Shown here in pieces: positions 1 through 8,099 of a stretch of DNA of 64,000 bases (position 1 is the stretch's first letter; every line of letters starts with the position of its first letter). The position numbers and the translations under genes are program-made. Location: positions 1 to 64,000 of the forward strand of contig SAYS01000014.1 of NCBI GenBank assembly GCA_004015825.1. Reading direction: 5' to 3'. The stretch comes from Halovenus amylolytica (GTDB lineage: Archaea > Halobacteriota > Halobacteria > Halobacteriales > Haloarculaceae). Under the pieces are notes generated by a model. It ran no database searches and was not told the origin of the DNA. It saw only the letters and a list, made by a program, of their open reading frames with translations.

Positions 1-1
1 G

Positions 2-370
2 TCCAAGTCCATTTCGAAAGACGGCGGACGGACGAACTACCGTGGGCTGGTGCACATCGCCGACGGCGCGAAAGGCTCCTCGACCGCAGTCGAATGTGAC
101 GCCCTGATGTTCGACAACACGTCGACGTCGGACACGATGCCGTACATGGAGATCCAGGAATCGAACGTCGACGTCGCGCACGAGGCGACCGTCGGAAAGA
201 TCGGCGACGAAGACGTCTTCTACCTCCAGTCGCGGGGACTGGACGACGACGACGCCAAACAGATGATCGTCGCGGGCTTCATCGAACCGATCACGGAAGA
301 GCTTCCGATCGAGTACGCTGTCGAACTCAACCGGCTGATCGAACTCGAAATGGAGGGTAGTCTCGGATAA
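2..370 (+). CDS. sufB: SufB, Fe-S cluster assembly scaffold protein, C-terminal part
   Basis: The window opens inside this gene; 122 C-terminal codons are present and the start lies upstream. SufB is a subunit of the SufBCD scaffold complex in the cytosol, where SufC supplies ATPase activity and SufB carries the nascent cluster. The visible part has the typical beta-helix end (TNYRGLVHIADGAKGS) and the family C-terminus, including the stretch SNVDVAHEATVGKIGDEDVFYLQSRG-like that is also present in the SufD paralogue downstream (ASHSATVGQVDAEELLYMTSRG). It is followed after 16 nt by sufD, so the two are certainly co-transcribed; sufC is expected upstream but cannot be seen. Confidence 0.95.
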   Translation, partial: SKSISKDGGRTNYRGLVHIADGAKGSSTAVECDALMFDNTSTSDTMPYMEIQESNVDVAHEATVGKIGDEDVFYLQSRGLDDDDAKQMIVAGFIEPITEELPIEYAVELNRLIELEMEGSLG

Positions 371-386
371 TCCCCGAGGTGATATC

Positions 387-1598
387 ATGAGTACGCAGGT
401 ACACGCAAATCTGACAGCGGAACAGGTAACGGAGATCAGCGAATCGCTCGACGAGCCGGAGTGGCTCCTCGAGACACGCCTCGACGCGCTCGACGCGCTC
501 GGCGACCTCGACATGCCGTCGGTCATCCGGACGCCCGGTCGTGACTGGACGAACCTCGACGCGCTCGAATACGAGAGCTTCGTCGACCCACTCGACTGGG
601 CCCAGGAGAAAGACCGCGTCGACGCAGAGGGCGTCGACGTGCTCGGCTGGGAAGAGGCACTCAACGAGCACGGCGATCTGATCGAAGACCACTTCGGCAG
701 CGTCGTCGACCCACAGCGAGATTATCTGACCGCGCTCTCGACAGCGCTGTTCAGTGCCGGCACCGTCGTCTACGTGCCAGAAGGAGTCGCCGCCGAGGAC
801 GTCAAAATCCGGACGCGGATGAACTCCCAGTCGCTGTTCAACTACACGCTCGTCATCGCGGAGGAATCCGCGAGTGTGACGATTCTGGAGCGGCAAGCCA
901 CCGGGGATGAGATCGACGGGAACCGCTACTACAGCGGTGTCGTCGAGGCCGTCGCCGGAGAGAACGCCAGCATCCAGTACGGTGCGCTCCAGGATCTCTC
1001 CGAGGAGACGTACAACTACCAGGTCAAACGCGGCCACGCCGACACCTACGCCCAGATCAACTGGATCGACGGCAACATCGGCACGCGCCTGACGAAAAGC
1101 TCCGTCGAGACACGACTGCTCGGCGACGGCAGCGAGTCCCGAATCGTCGGTGCTTTCTTCGGTCACAACGACCAGCACTTCGACATCGCCAGCCGTGTCT
1201 GGCACGAGGCCGAACACACGACGGCAGATCTCGTCACCCGAGGCGTCCTCGACGACGCCGCACGCTCGGTCTACGAGGGTGTGCAGGATGTCGGGACCGA
1301 AGCCTGGGACACCAACTCCTACCAGCGTGAGAACACGCTGATGCTCTCCGACGAGAGCGAGGCCGACGCATCCCCGAAACTGATCATCAACAACCACGAC
1401 ACCGAAGCGAGTCACTCCGCGACGGTCGGACAGGTCGATGCAGAGGAACTCCTCTACATGACCTCGCGTGGGATCGGCGAGCAGCAGGCGACCGACATGC
1501 TCGTGGAAGGCTTCTTCGTGCCCGTGCTCGAAGAGGTCGAAGTCGACGAACTCCGCGAGGATCTGCAGGAGAAGATCGCGGCCCGACTCCGCCAGTAA
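387..1598 (+). CDS. sufD: SufD, Fe-S cluster assembly protein
   Basis: 403 aa, usual length for archaeal SufD. It pairs with SufB in the SufBC2D scaffold and is needed for iron entry. The central region is a right-handed beta-helix (about residues 120-370), with the family segments FNYTLVIAEESASVTILE and GVLDDAARSVYEGV; the C-terminal helical part ends EEVEVDELREDLQEKIAARLRQ. The ATG at 387 is supported by a Shine-Dalgarno-like GAGGTGAT six bases upstream. It lies 16 nt after sufB. The ending SHSATVGQVDAEELLYMTSRG repeats the matching SufB segment, as expected from common ancestry. Identity is firm; the SufB/SufD distinction rests on size and on gene order. Confidence 0.95.
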   Translation: MSTQVHANLTAEQVTEISESLDEPEWLLETRLDALDALGDLDMPSVIRTPGRDWTNLDALEYESFVDPLDWAQEKDRVDAEGVDVLGWEEALNEHGDLIEDHFGSVVDPQRDYLTALSTALFSAGTVVYVPEGVAAEDVKIRTRMNSQSLFNYTLVIAEESASVTILERQATGDEIDGNRYYSGVVEAVAGENASIQYGALQDLSEETYNYQVKRGHADTYAQINWIDGNIGTRLTKSSVETRLLGDGSESRIVGAFFGHNDQHFDIASRVWHEAEHTTADLVTRGVLDDAARSVYEGVQDVGTEAWDTNSYQRENTLMLSDESEADASPKLIINNHDTEASHSATVGQVDAEELLYMTSRGIGEQQATDMLVEGFFVPVLEEVEVDELREDLQEKIAARLRQ

Positions 1599-1676
1599 GA
1601 CGTTTTTGCGGGATTTTTTGAGATTAAGTCTTGAGTGGTATCTGATTAGCTTGAGGCGTTCTTCGTAGCATGCAAA

Positions 1677-1987
1677 ACAGCAAGAAAGCCCCGAGCTTCT
1701 GAACTCGGGGGCACCGATAGACTCGCTTCGCTCGTCTATCGAGGTCACGCTCACTATCGTTCGCGTGACACTCGTTGCGCGCTTCGCTCACTCTGTTCGC
1801 TCCAGTGCTTACGTCGTCCACCTTCGTTCAGAATCTCGCCCCTTTCAGTCCCGCCCGGTGTTGTTTTCCAGGCCAGGCGGGACTGAAAGGGGCCGTCCGT
1901 TCGCCGAGTGAGACGACGTAAGGACCGCAACGTAGTGAGGACCGCAGCGAGTCGTAACCGGCAAACGGACGGGGGCTTTCTTGCTGT
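1677..1987. mobile_element. Nested palindromic element, probable IS605-derived PATE/MITE
   Basis: The 530 bp between sufD and glmM holds no gene but a 311 bp element bounded by perfect 16 bp inverted ends: ACAGCAAGAAAGCCCC at 1677-1692 and its complement at 1972-1987. Inside are further nested complements: CTTACGTCGTC (1808-1818) with 1912-1922, and GCCCCTTTCAGTCCCGCC (1838-1855) with 1876-1893, leaving a 20 nt loop. A separate hairpin, CCCCGAG/CTCGGGG, sits at 1689-1710 near the left end. Subterminal hairpins of this kind are typical of IS200/IS605-type ends, and haloarchaea carry short tnp-less relatives (PATEs). No target duplication is visible, which fits that family. A structured RNA is the main alternative. 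Confidence 0.6.
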
Positions 1988-2096
1988 ATAGAGCGGTTGC
2001 AACACTTCTATTCCCCGATAAGTATTTTCTAGCCCCTCCAGAAGATACGATACATCACCCCAATCCAGCTATACAGATTCCAGGGTACACTCCACG

Positions 2097-2108
2097 TACT
2101 TTTTATCC
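2097..2108 (+). promoter_or_regulatory. TATA-like box of glmM
   Basis: TACTTTTTATCC lies 21-32 bp before the glmM ATG, the distance expected for an archaeal promoter giving a leaderless or nearly leaderless transcript. It follows the palindromic element by about 110 bp. Confidence 0.45.
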
Positions 2109-2128
2109 TCCCCCTCGTCAGACCGCGT

Positions 2129-3445
2129 ATGTTCGGGACGAGCGGCATCCGGGGACCAGTCGGCGAAGAAGTGACCGCAGCGCTTGCTCTGTCGGTAGGC
2201 CGTGCACTCGGTGTCGAGACAGACCGCGTCGTCGTGGGCAGAGATCCACGCGAGAGCGGAGAGACACTCCAGGATGCACTCACAGCAGGATTGCGGGAAT
2301 CCGGAACGGACGTCGTCGATCTCGGAGTCGCAGCGACACCGACGATCGCCCGCAGCGTCGCCTGGGAGAACGCGGATGCTGGCGTCGCGATCACCGCCTC
2401 ACACAACCCACCAGAAGACAACGGGATCAAACTCTGGCAGCCGAGCGGACAGGCCTTCGACGAATCCCGACGGGAGCGAATCACGGCCCGTATCGAGAAC
2501 GAAGAAACCGATCTCGCCGACTGGGACGCGTTCGGCAGCAAAGTGACGGCAGACCACACGAGCAGCCACGCAGAGACACTGGTCGAAGCCGTGGAGATAG
2601 AGCAACCCCTCTCTGTGGTTGTCGACGTCGGAAACGGTGCGGGGAGCGTTACGGCCGAGGCGCTCGACGAACTCGGCTGTGATGTGGAGACACTGAACGC
2701 CCAGGAAGACGGCTCGTTCCCCGGGCGGCCAAGCGAGCCAACTGCCGACAACTGCCAGTCGCTCGCAGCACTGGTGGGCTCGACGGACGCTGATCTCGGT
2801 ATTGCCCACGACGGCGACGCAGATCGGATGCGGGCTGTGACTGCCGACGGTGCGTTTCTCTCTGGAGACGTGATACTGGCACTGCTGGGTCGTGAGGCAG
2901 CATCAGCGGGCGAGAAAGTGGCTGTCCCGGTCGATACGAGTCTCGCTGTGGAGGATCACCTCGCCGAGGCGGACATCGAAACCACACGAACACCTGTCGG
3001 TGACGTCTACGTGGCGGAGGCCGCGAGCGAGTCAGGTGTCGCATTCGGTGGCGAACCGAGCGGGGCCTGGATCTGGCCCGAGGAAACGCTCTGTCCGGAT
3101 GGCCCGCTTGCGGCCTGTAAACTGGCGGCGCTCGCGTCACAGATACCGCTCGCCGACAGACAGGCAGCCGTGAAACAGTATCCGATCCGACGAGATAGTG
3201 TCGAAGTCGACGACAAAGCGGCGGTGATGGCGGCGATTTCGGATCGTGTCGAGTCAGAGTACGACGACGTTTCGACACTGGATGGCATCCGTGTCGATCT
3301 GGCTGCGGGGTGGTTCTTGCTCCGGGCGAGTGGAACCCAGCCCCTGGTTCGGGTAACCGCCGAGGCTCGAACAGAAGACGAGCTAGCGGAGACGTACGAA
3401 CGCGCAAAAGGGCTGCTGACTGAAGCGCGAGCCACTGTCGAGTAA
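2129..3445 (+). CDS. glmM: Phosphoglucosamine mutase / phosphohexomutase
   Basis: 438 aa alpha-D-phosphohexomutase, interconverting hexose(amine) 6- and 1-phosphates on the way to UDP-GlcNAc and other nucleotide sugars used for surface glycans. The phosphoserine loop TASHNPPEDNGIK carries the active serine at residue 91; the metal loop DGDADR is at 228-233; the sugar-binding GEPSG and the C-terminal phosphate-binding RASGTQPLVR are both present. All four domains are complete. The start MFGTSGIRGP is the standard N-terminus of archaeal GlmM. Haloarchaea carry several paralogues, so glucosamine, mannose or glucose specificity cannot be read from the sequence alone. The flanking gene on the other strand is a tiny zinc protein, so glmM is probably monocistronic. 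Confidence 0.85.
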   Translation: MFGTSGIRGPVGEEVTAALALSVGRALGVETDRVVVGRDPRESGETLQDALTAGLRESGTDVVDLGVAATPTIARSVAWENADAGVAITASHNPPEDNGIKLWQPSGQAFDESRRERITARIENEETDLADWDAFGSKVTADHTSSHAETLVEAVEIEQPLSVVVDVGNGAGSVTAEALDELGCDVETLNAQEDGSFPGRPSEPTADNCQSLAALVGSTDADLGIAHDGDADRMRAVTADGAFLSGDVILALLGREAASAGEKVAVPVDTSLAVEDHLAEADIETTRTPVGDVYVAEAASESGVAFGGEPSGAWIWPEETLCPDGPLAACKLAALASQIPLADRQAAVKQYPIRRDSVEVDDKAAVMAAISDRVESEYDDVSTLDGIRVDLAAGWFLLRASGTQPLVRVTAEARTEDELAETYERAKGLLTEARATVE

Positions 3446-3460
3446 ACAGAGCAGAGAATA

Positions 3461-3619
3461 CTAGCCGCGGCGGGTCGACCGGGCCTGGCGAACGTCAGCC
3501 CCGTCACGGATCTTGTCCTCACACTGAGGGCAAACTCTCGGTTTGTCGACTCCGTTTGGCGTGAACACCCGTGCATAATCCGTCGTTACGAAGGCACCGC
3601 AGTTCTGACATTCCGGCAT
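3461..3619 (-). CDS. Small two-CxxC zinc-binding protein (52 aa)
   Basis: A 52-residue reading frame with ATG at 3619, below the usual ORF cut-off. It begins MPECQNCGAFVTTDYARVF and has a second knuckle VCPQCEDK, so four cysteines (C4, C7, C30, C33) are placed to hold one zinc ion in a zinc ribbon. The C-terminus is basic (RQARSTRRG), suggesting nucleic-acid contact. Similar tiny zinc ribbons are widespread in haloarchaea with unknown function. It is convergent with glmM, separated by 15 bp from its stop. The intact Cys pairs and high third-position GC argue that it is coding. Confidence 0.75.
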   Translation of the reverse strand: MPECQNCGAFVTTDYARVFTPNGVDKPRVCPQCEDKIRDGADVRQARSTRRG

Positions 3620-3682
3620 ACAGATTATGATGTACGGCTGGTACGTAATAACTGTTGGTGATCTGATTAACCGAGTGACAGA

Positions 3683-4261
3683 TCAGACCGTTGCAGTGAC
3701 TGTTCCGTCCTCGGCAAGATCGATCACACCGTCGAACATCTCACGGAACTCGTCGCGGAGCTGTTCGTCGTGGACACCACGGGCGAGATGGAAGAGCCCG
3801 ACGGCGTCGTACTCGTCGAGCAGATCGAGAATCTGACTGACTGCTTCCTTGGCACTTTCCTCGTCGGCGTAGTAGATCATCTCCGTGATGGAGTCGAGAC
3901 TGATCCGGAGCTTTCCGTCGTGTGTATCCAGAAACTCGCGGGTCTCTTCGACGACGGCGTTCAGATCTTCCGGCGTCGAGACGTATCGGACGTGGTCGCT
4001 CTGTCGACGCGTGTAGCCACGTTCGGCCGACAGCGTATCGAGAATCGTCGCGCTGTCCTCGTCGACCTCGTAGTGTTCGAGTTTCTGTTCGACCTCGCGG
4101 GCTGTCGTCCGTGTCGAAATAACCAGTGAGTGGTCGGTATCTGTTTTGAGAAACTGGGTATCGATCCGGTCTGTTTCGCCGATACTCGGGTGTAACAACA
4201 GGAGGCCAGTGCCACCGGGAATCGACTCCGGCGTGTTGTCGATCGACAGCGTGTACTGCAT
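3683..4261 (-). CDS. RecA/KaiC-like protein of unknown function
   Basis: 192 aa soluble protein. The pattern of hydrophobic strands (GTGLLLLHPSIGETDRI, HSLVISTRT, GKLRISLDSITEMIYY, DAVGLFHLARGVHDE) looks like the core of a RecA/KaiC-superfamily domain, but there is no intact Walker A lysine loop: the position has PGGTGLLLLH. I believe this is a haloarchaeal conserved family (of the DUF7090 kind), but I could not confirm that. It stands between the small zinc protein and the PH-Mrr protein on the same strand, 27 bp after the stop of the latter, so it may be co-transcribed with it. No function is proposed beyond a possible regulatory, non-catalytic ATPase fold. Confidence 0.75.
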   Translation of the reverse strand: MQYTLSIDNTPESIPGGTGLLLLHPSIGETDRIDTQFLKTDTDHSLVISTRTTAREVEQKLEHYEVDEDSATILDTLSAERGYTRRQSDHVRYVSTPEDLNAVVEETREFLDTHDGKLRISLDSITEMIYYADEESAKEAVSQILDLLDEYDAVGLFHLARGVHDEQLRDEFREMFDGVIDLAEDGTVTATV

Positions 4262-4288
4262 GTACCCAGATAGCCGGCTGCAAGGGTC

Positions 4289-6430
4289 TTAAGCCTGCGG
4301 GCTTTCGCCTTCGGCCATCTCGACGAGGCGGGACTGGAGCCCGGACTGGCGAACCTGCTCACCGAAGGCCGGAGCGCCAACGAGCGTGAGATCGTGGTTT
4401 TCCGCACGGTGTTTCGCTGCAGAGCTTGGTGCAGTGGCGGTCACGACGACAGCGCTATCTGCCTGGCTGCTTTCGAGTGTCGCCGCACACTGCTTGAACT
4501 GGGTTCCCGGGATGTCGCCACCGCCGGTGTCCGCCCAGATGAGCTGTCGTCGATCCGGCTCGTTTTTGATCGCCACGACGTCGTAGACTGTATCACTCGC
4601 GCCGGTAAACACCGTCGTCATCCAGCCCTCTGCCTGCCAGACTGCCGCAACGAGATCTGCGAGCTGTTTCCGGTCGAGACTGGCTAACTGCTGTTCGAGT
4701 GTCTCCGCTGGTTCGGCTGACGGAGCCGCTTCTGAGTCTGTGGCAGTCCGGTCGTCGGGAGCTGAGGTGCCATCCGATGGTACCGCGTCGGTGTCTTGTT
4801 CATCCGCTGGCGAAGCATCTGTCGCTGGGACGCCCTCGTCGTCACCTCCGAATGGCTGTCCGTCAGTCCGTTTCTGTGCCTGGATGCTGTCGAGCACCGA
4901 CGTTTCCGACCGTTCGTCTCTGGCAGGTGAACTCGCTGACCGCCGACTGTGTGACTCGCTGGCTGTCGAATGGGTCCCTGGCATCGGTTCCGAATCACTC
5001 GCCGAACTGTTGTGAAAGTCGAGCCCCTCGATCCCGTCGTGCTCGGTGGCATCGACCTCGGGACTGGTCTCGGCTTCGTTGTCCACTGGCTCTGTCGGGT
5101 CGTAACTGATCGGATTGTCGGGAACACGATCGGTCGGGACCTCGCCGTCGAGACGACTGGACGTCGCATCGATACCGGCTTCGATCGCGTCGACCTGGCC
5201 CGGTCTGAGCTCCCGTGCGAGCTGGTGGGCCTGCTCGTACTGGTGTTTTGCACGTTCGTAAACCTGTTCTGACTGGTGGGCTCTCTCTTGCACGGCGAGT
5301 TTGTCGCCGGATTCGAGCCACCTGCGACCTGCCTCCATGTGGTCGCTGATCGCGTCGTCGACGATCTCGACGGTCTGTTCACGGATGAGTTCCCGGTCGG
5401 CGACGAACCCCCGCTCCGCCGATGGCCAGTCGATACCGAGCAGTTCCCGGTAGCCCTCGTGGGCCTGCCCCCACTCTTTGGCCGCTTCCTCGGGGTCGGC
5501 TACGGCGTGTGCGTGCCGGCGTTTGCTGTCTGCATCCACGAGTGGGGCCACTTTCAGGATTTCACGTTCGTTTCGGGCCCCGCGTAGCCTGGCAGTCAGG
5601 GCGCTGTCAGTCGGATTCGAACCATCGATCACCAACGCCTTCTCGTAGCCTTCGATCGCCAGATCGTAGGCGGCTGCTGCCGTTTCGTAGTCGTCGACAC
5701 GCCAGTTGTCCTGTGCCCGTGCGTGTTCCCGGGCAGCGCCGGCGGCTCGGACTTCTCGCTCGATATCGACGAGCTGTCGCCAGAGTGTTTCTGCCCGCTC
5801 GTCGATCCGGTTTCTGGCAGCCGTCCCGAGTTCTGCGATCCGATTTCTGGCAGTCTTGATCGTCTCCTCGCCCGACGCGATCTGGTCGTCGGCAACGTCG
5901 TGGTTCCCATCGTCGAGTGCTCCGCGAGCTTCGGTCAGCGCCTCCTCTAATTCGTCGAGGAGACGACCTGCGTTCGCCCAGATCTGCGCGGCCTCTTCGA
6001 TGTACGTTGCGACAGGGGAGGGATCACCGCGACACGGGAACGCCCAGATCTCGTCTGCCAGCGTCTCCACGGTCAGCGTGCTCGTACGGAACCGACCACT
6101 CCCGACACGGGCTTCGACGACCTCGGAGAGATCGACAGCGAGCATCCGATCACCACCGCTCTGTCCGGCAACGAACAGGATTCGAAGATCGGTCACCATC
6201 GCGAGCGTCTGGTAATCGTCGTCCGGTTCGAGGGATCGCATCTCGTCTCCCGCCTCGATCTGCAGCCCGGATTTTTTGTTGCGGAGGGCGTATTTGGGCT
6301 GTTCGTCCCCCTGGAGATAGCTCTCCAGTGGATCGCCATCGAGATACGTGTCCCCAAGGAGGCCACTGGACCCGGTGGTTGTCAGTACTTCGTGTTTGCT
6401 GCCATCGGTTAAATCGATAATTCCTCCCAT
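4289..6430 (-). CDS. PH-like domain / helical repeat / Mrr-fold protein, probably catalytically dead
   Basis: 713 aa from the ATG at 6430 (a longer frame upstream has no good start). Residues 44-140 resemble a bacterial PH domain (KYALRNKKSGLQIE ... LRILFVAG ... VEARVGSGRFRTSTLTVET). Residues 140-410 are helical and charged, coiled-coil then TPR-like. Residues 425-575 are a low-complexity Ser/Asp/Glu linker. Residues 585-700 have the restriction-endonuclease-like Mrr fold (DLVAAVWQAEGWMTTVFTGASDTVYDVV ... VVVTATAPSSAAKHRAENHDLTLVG). The expected catalytic Q/E-x-K after the Asp (D617) reads QLIWAD, so the lysine is missing and cleavage is doubtful. A TATA-like AAATATACGG (on the complementary strand) lies about 45 bp upstream. 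It may act as a DNA- or membrane-associated scaffold. Confidence 0.75.
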   Translation of the reverse strand: MGGIIDLTDGSKHEVLTTTGSSGLLGDTYLDGDPLESYLQGDEQPKYALRNKKSGLQIEAGDEMRSLEPDDDYQTLAMVTDLRILFVAGQSGGDRMLAVDLSEVVEARVGSGRFRTSTLTVETLADEIWAFPCRGDPSPVATYIEEAAQIWANAGRLLDELEEALTEARGALDDGNHDVADDQIASGEETIKTARNRIAELGTAARNRIDERAETLWRQLVDIEREVRAAGAAREHARAQDNWRVDDYETAAAAYDLAIEGYEKALVIDGSNPTDSALTARLRGARNEREILKVAPLVDADSKRRHAHAVADPEEAAKEWGQAHEGYRELLGIDWPSAERGFVADRELIREQTVEIVDDAISDHMEAGRRWLESGDKLAVQERAHQSEQVYERAKHQYEQAHQLARELRPGQVDAIEAGIDATSSRLDGEVPTDRVPDNPISYDPTEPVDNEAETSPEVDATEHDGIEGLDFHNSSASDSEPMPGTHSTASESHSRRSASSPARDERSETSVLDSIQAQKRTDGQPFGGDDEGVPATDASPADEQDTDAVPSDGTSAPDDRTATDSEAAPSAEPAETLEQQLASLDRKQLADLVAAVWQAEGWMTTVFTGASDTVYDVVAIKNEPDRRQLIWADTGGGDIPGTQFKQCAATLESSQADSAVVVTATAPSSAAKHRAENHDLTLVGAPAFGEQVRQSGLQSRLVEMAEGESPQA

Positions 6431-6549
6431 ACCCTGACTGAACTGTTCGAATCTATTCCGCCACCGAACGTAAATATACGGAATCCTGTTGGATAACAGA
6501 TATATCTGAAGACGACACGCTCTTTTCCCGGGCACGAGTAGAGACAGCT

Positions 6550-6720
6550 ATGACGGATACGGTAACCCCGGAACGTGAATTTGGTAACAAGGGTGGAATG
6601 AGTATGGTCGGGTGGACGATAGCTATCCTGATCGGACTGTTGTTCCTGCCCGTATTACCATTTGTTCTGCTCGTTCTCGTGATTCTACGGCTAGCTGGCT
6701 ACGGTGAAATCCCGTCGTAG
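6550..6720 (+). CDS. Small single- or two-pass membrane protein (56 aa)
   Basis: 56 aa, ATG at 6550, divergent from the PH-Mrr gene across a 119 bp promoter region. The N-terminal third is polar (MTDTVTPEREFGNKGG), followed by one long or two short hydrophobic helices (GWTIAILIGLLFLPVLPF then VLLVLVILRLAG). Short haloarchaeal membrane proteins of this design are common and uncharacterised (DUF7535-like is my best guess). Because it is short and hydrophobic and has a normal start and stop, it is likely real. Confidence 0.65.
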   Translation: MTDTVTPEREFGNKGGMSMVGWTIAILIGLLFLPVLPFVLLVLVILRLAGYGEIPS

Positions 6721-6816
6721 CCACGGACAGTTTACACTCTGTCTCGCTACCACCCTAGGCTTTTCTACGAACACGCGACCAGTTGTTCGGGATGCCCGCA
6801 TTCAGCCGACTGGACG

Positions 6817-7299
6817 GTGATAGCGGTGGGTGAGCGAGCACTCGCGGCCTGTCCGGTCGCCGATGGAACCTCGACGACGTTCGAGTGGTACACTGCGCAG
6901 TGGGCCGCAACTCGGGAAGCAGTCCGCGACGTGTTCGATCAATCCTCGGACGCACTCTCTCGGTACGACTGGCAGTATCAACGACGAGAGGAGTGGTCGA
7001 CGATGATCGATACGCTCGATTACTTGCAGTTCGAGGCGCTGTACCGAATCTCGTGCTCCGGGGTGCAGGTGTATCTCCCGCTGTGGCTGGGGTTCGGCCC
7101 GGACGACCGGACAGCGCCATCGACTGGGACCCTCCTCGAAACGCACTCCGAAACCGAGTTCGAGCTGGTGAGAGAGCAAAGCCAGCGATTGAAAACAACG
7201 CTCGGGAAGGCAGTCGAAGCGGAGGCGATCAGTCCCGACGCAGCACGGAACATCCTGCTGTCGGTGCTGTCCTCTCGACTCTGCCAGTACCCGAACTAA
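6817..7299 (+). CDS. Hypothetical protein (about 160 aa)
   Basis: I do not recognise this family. It starts with GTG at 6817 or, equally possible, GTG at 6826. It is soluble and mostly helical, with several Trp and Tyr residues (FEWYTAQWAATREAVRDVFDQ, RYDWQYQRREEW) and a C-terminal helical region (KTTLGKAVEAEAISPDAARNILLSVLSSRL). It lies 57 bp before nucS on the same strand and could form a unit with it. Composition is typical of the neighbouring genes, with no sign of transfer. Confidence 0.6.
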   Translation: MIAVGERALAACPVADGTSTTFEWYTAQWAATREAVRDVFDQSSDALSRYDWQYQRREEWSTMIDTLDYLQFEALYRISCSGVQVYLPLWLGFGPDDRTAPSTGTLLETHSETEFELVREQSQRLKTTLGKAVEAEAISPDAARNILLSVLSSRLCQYPN

Positions 7300-7356
7300 C
7301 AGACAGAGACCGGTAAAACCGCCAGACACATGTAGACTCACGCCACAGTTCTCACT

Positions 7357-8097
7357 GTGAACGACCAGGGATTGCTCGCCCGGAGTTACCCGACGGCCGA
7401 GGGGGCACTCGACCTGCTGGAGACGGGGTTCGACCGCGACTATCTGGTCGTCCTCCTCGGACGCTGTCGGGTCGAGTACGACGGGCGAGCGGCAAGTTCC
7501 CTCGACGCTGGCAACCGGCTGGTGGTCACGAAACCCGACGGATCGATCCTCGTCCACACCGAGACTGGTCAGCAGCCGGTCAACTGGCAGCCACCCGGCT
7601 GTACCCACGAGGGGCGCATCGAGGGCGGAGAACTCGTCCTCGAAAGCCAGCGGTCGACACCGGACGAGGAGCTGATCGTCAGATTCGAGCGAATCGATCA
7701 CGCTACCGCCTACGATGGCACCGGAGCTAGTGACGTCACGGTGAGCGGAACGGAGGCCGATCTCAAAGAGCGGATTCTGGCGGAGCCGTCACTGATCGAG
7801 CCGGGCTTCGAACCGCGGGTAACCGAACGCGACACACCAGCCGGCGCGATCGATATCTACGGCCGGGACTCGGCGGGTAACGCCGTCGCCGTCGAACTCA
7901 AGCGACGACGTGTCGGTCCGGATGCAGTCAGCCAGCTCAACCGGTACGTAGAGACACTCGACGACGAACTCCACGCCGGGATGGAACTGCGTGGCATCCT
8001 CGTCGCACCGTCGGTCACCGACCGCGCCGAGCAGTTGCTCCACAAACGGGGTCTGGAGTTCGTCTCACTGTCCCCCACAGCCGACGAATCCAGCTAG
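7357..8097 (+). CDS. nucS: NucS/EndoMS mismatch-specific endonuclease
   Basis: 246 aa from a GTG start; usual length for NucS. NucS/EndoMS is a dimeric, PCNA-stimulated nuclease that cuts both strands at mismatches, giving a MutSL-independent repair route. The N-terminal DNA-binding/dimerisation half is followed by a RecB-like nuclease domain with D166 (AGAIDIYGRD), E180 and K182 (AVAVELKRRR), and then the conserved QLNRYVETL helix. It ends 2 bp before the convergent membrane-protein gene and 0.7 kb from mutS, so both mismatch-repair strategies are encoded in one neighbourhood. Identification is firm from the catalytic motif and overall order. Confidence 0.9.
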   Translation: MNDQGLLARSYPTAEGALDLLETGFDRDYLVVLLGRCRVEYDGRAASSLDAGNRLVVTKPDGSILVHTETGQQPVNWQPPGCTHEGRIEGGELVLESQRSTPDEELIVRFERIDHATAYDGTGASDVTVSGTEADLKERILAEPSLIEPGFEPRVTERDTPAGAIDIYGRDSAGNAVAVELKRRRVGPDAVSQLNRYVETLDDELHAGMELRGILVAPSVTDRAEQLLHKRGLEFVSLSPTADESS

Positions 8098-8099
8098 AA

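Noticed and set aside
327..1754. Long open frame on the minus strand over sufD (475 aa)
   Set aside because: It is the antisense shadow of sufD in a GC-rich genome; its composition (Val/Asp/Arg-rich without motifs) and lack of a start signal argue against coding.
1660..2000. CRISPR-like appearance of the GGGACTGAAAGGGG motif
   Set aside because: Haloarchaeal CRISPR repeats can contain GGGACTGAAA-like text, but here there is only one inverted pair and no regularly spaced repeats.
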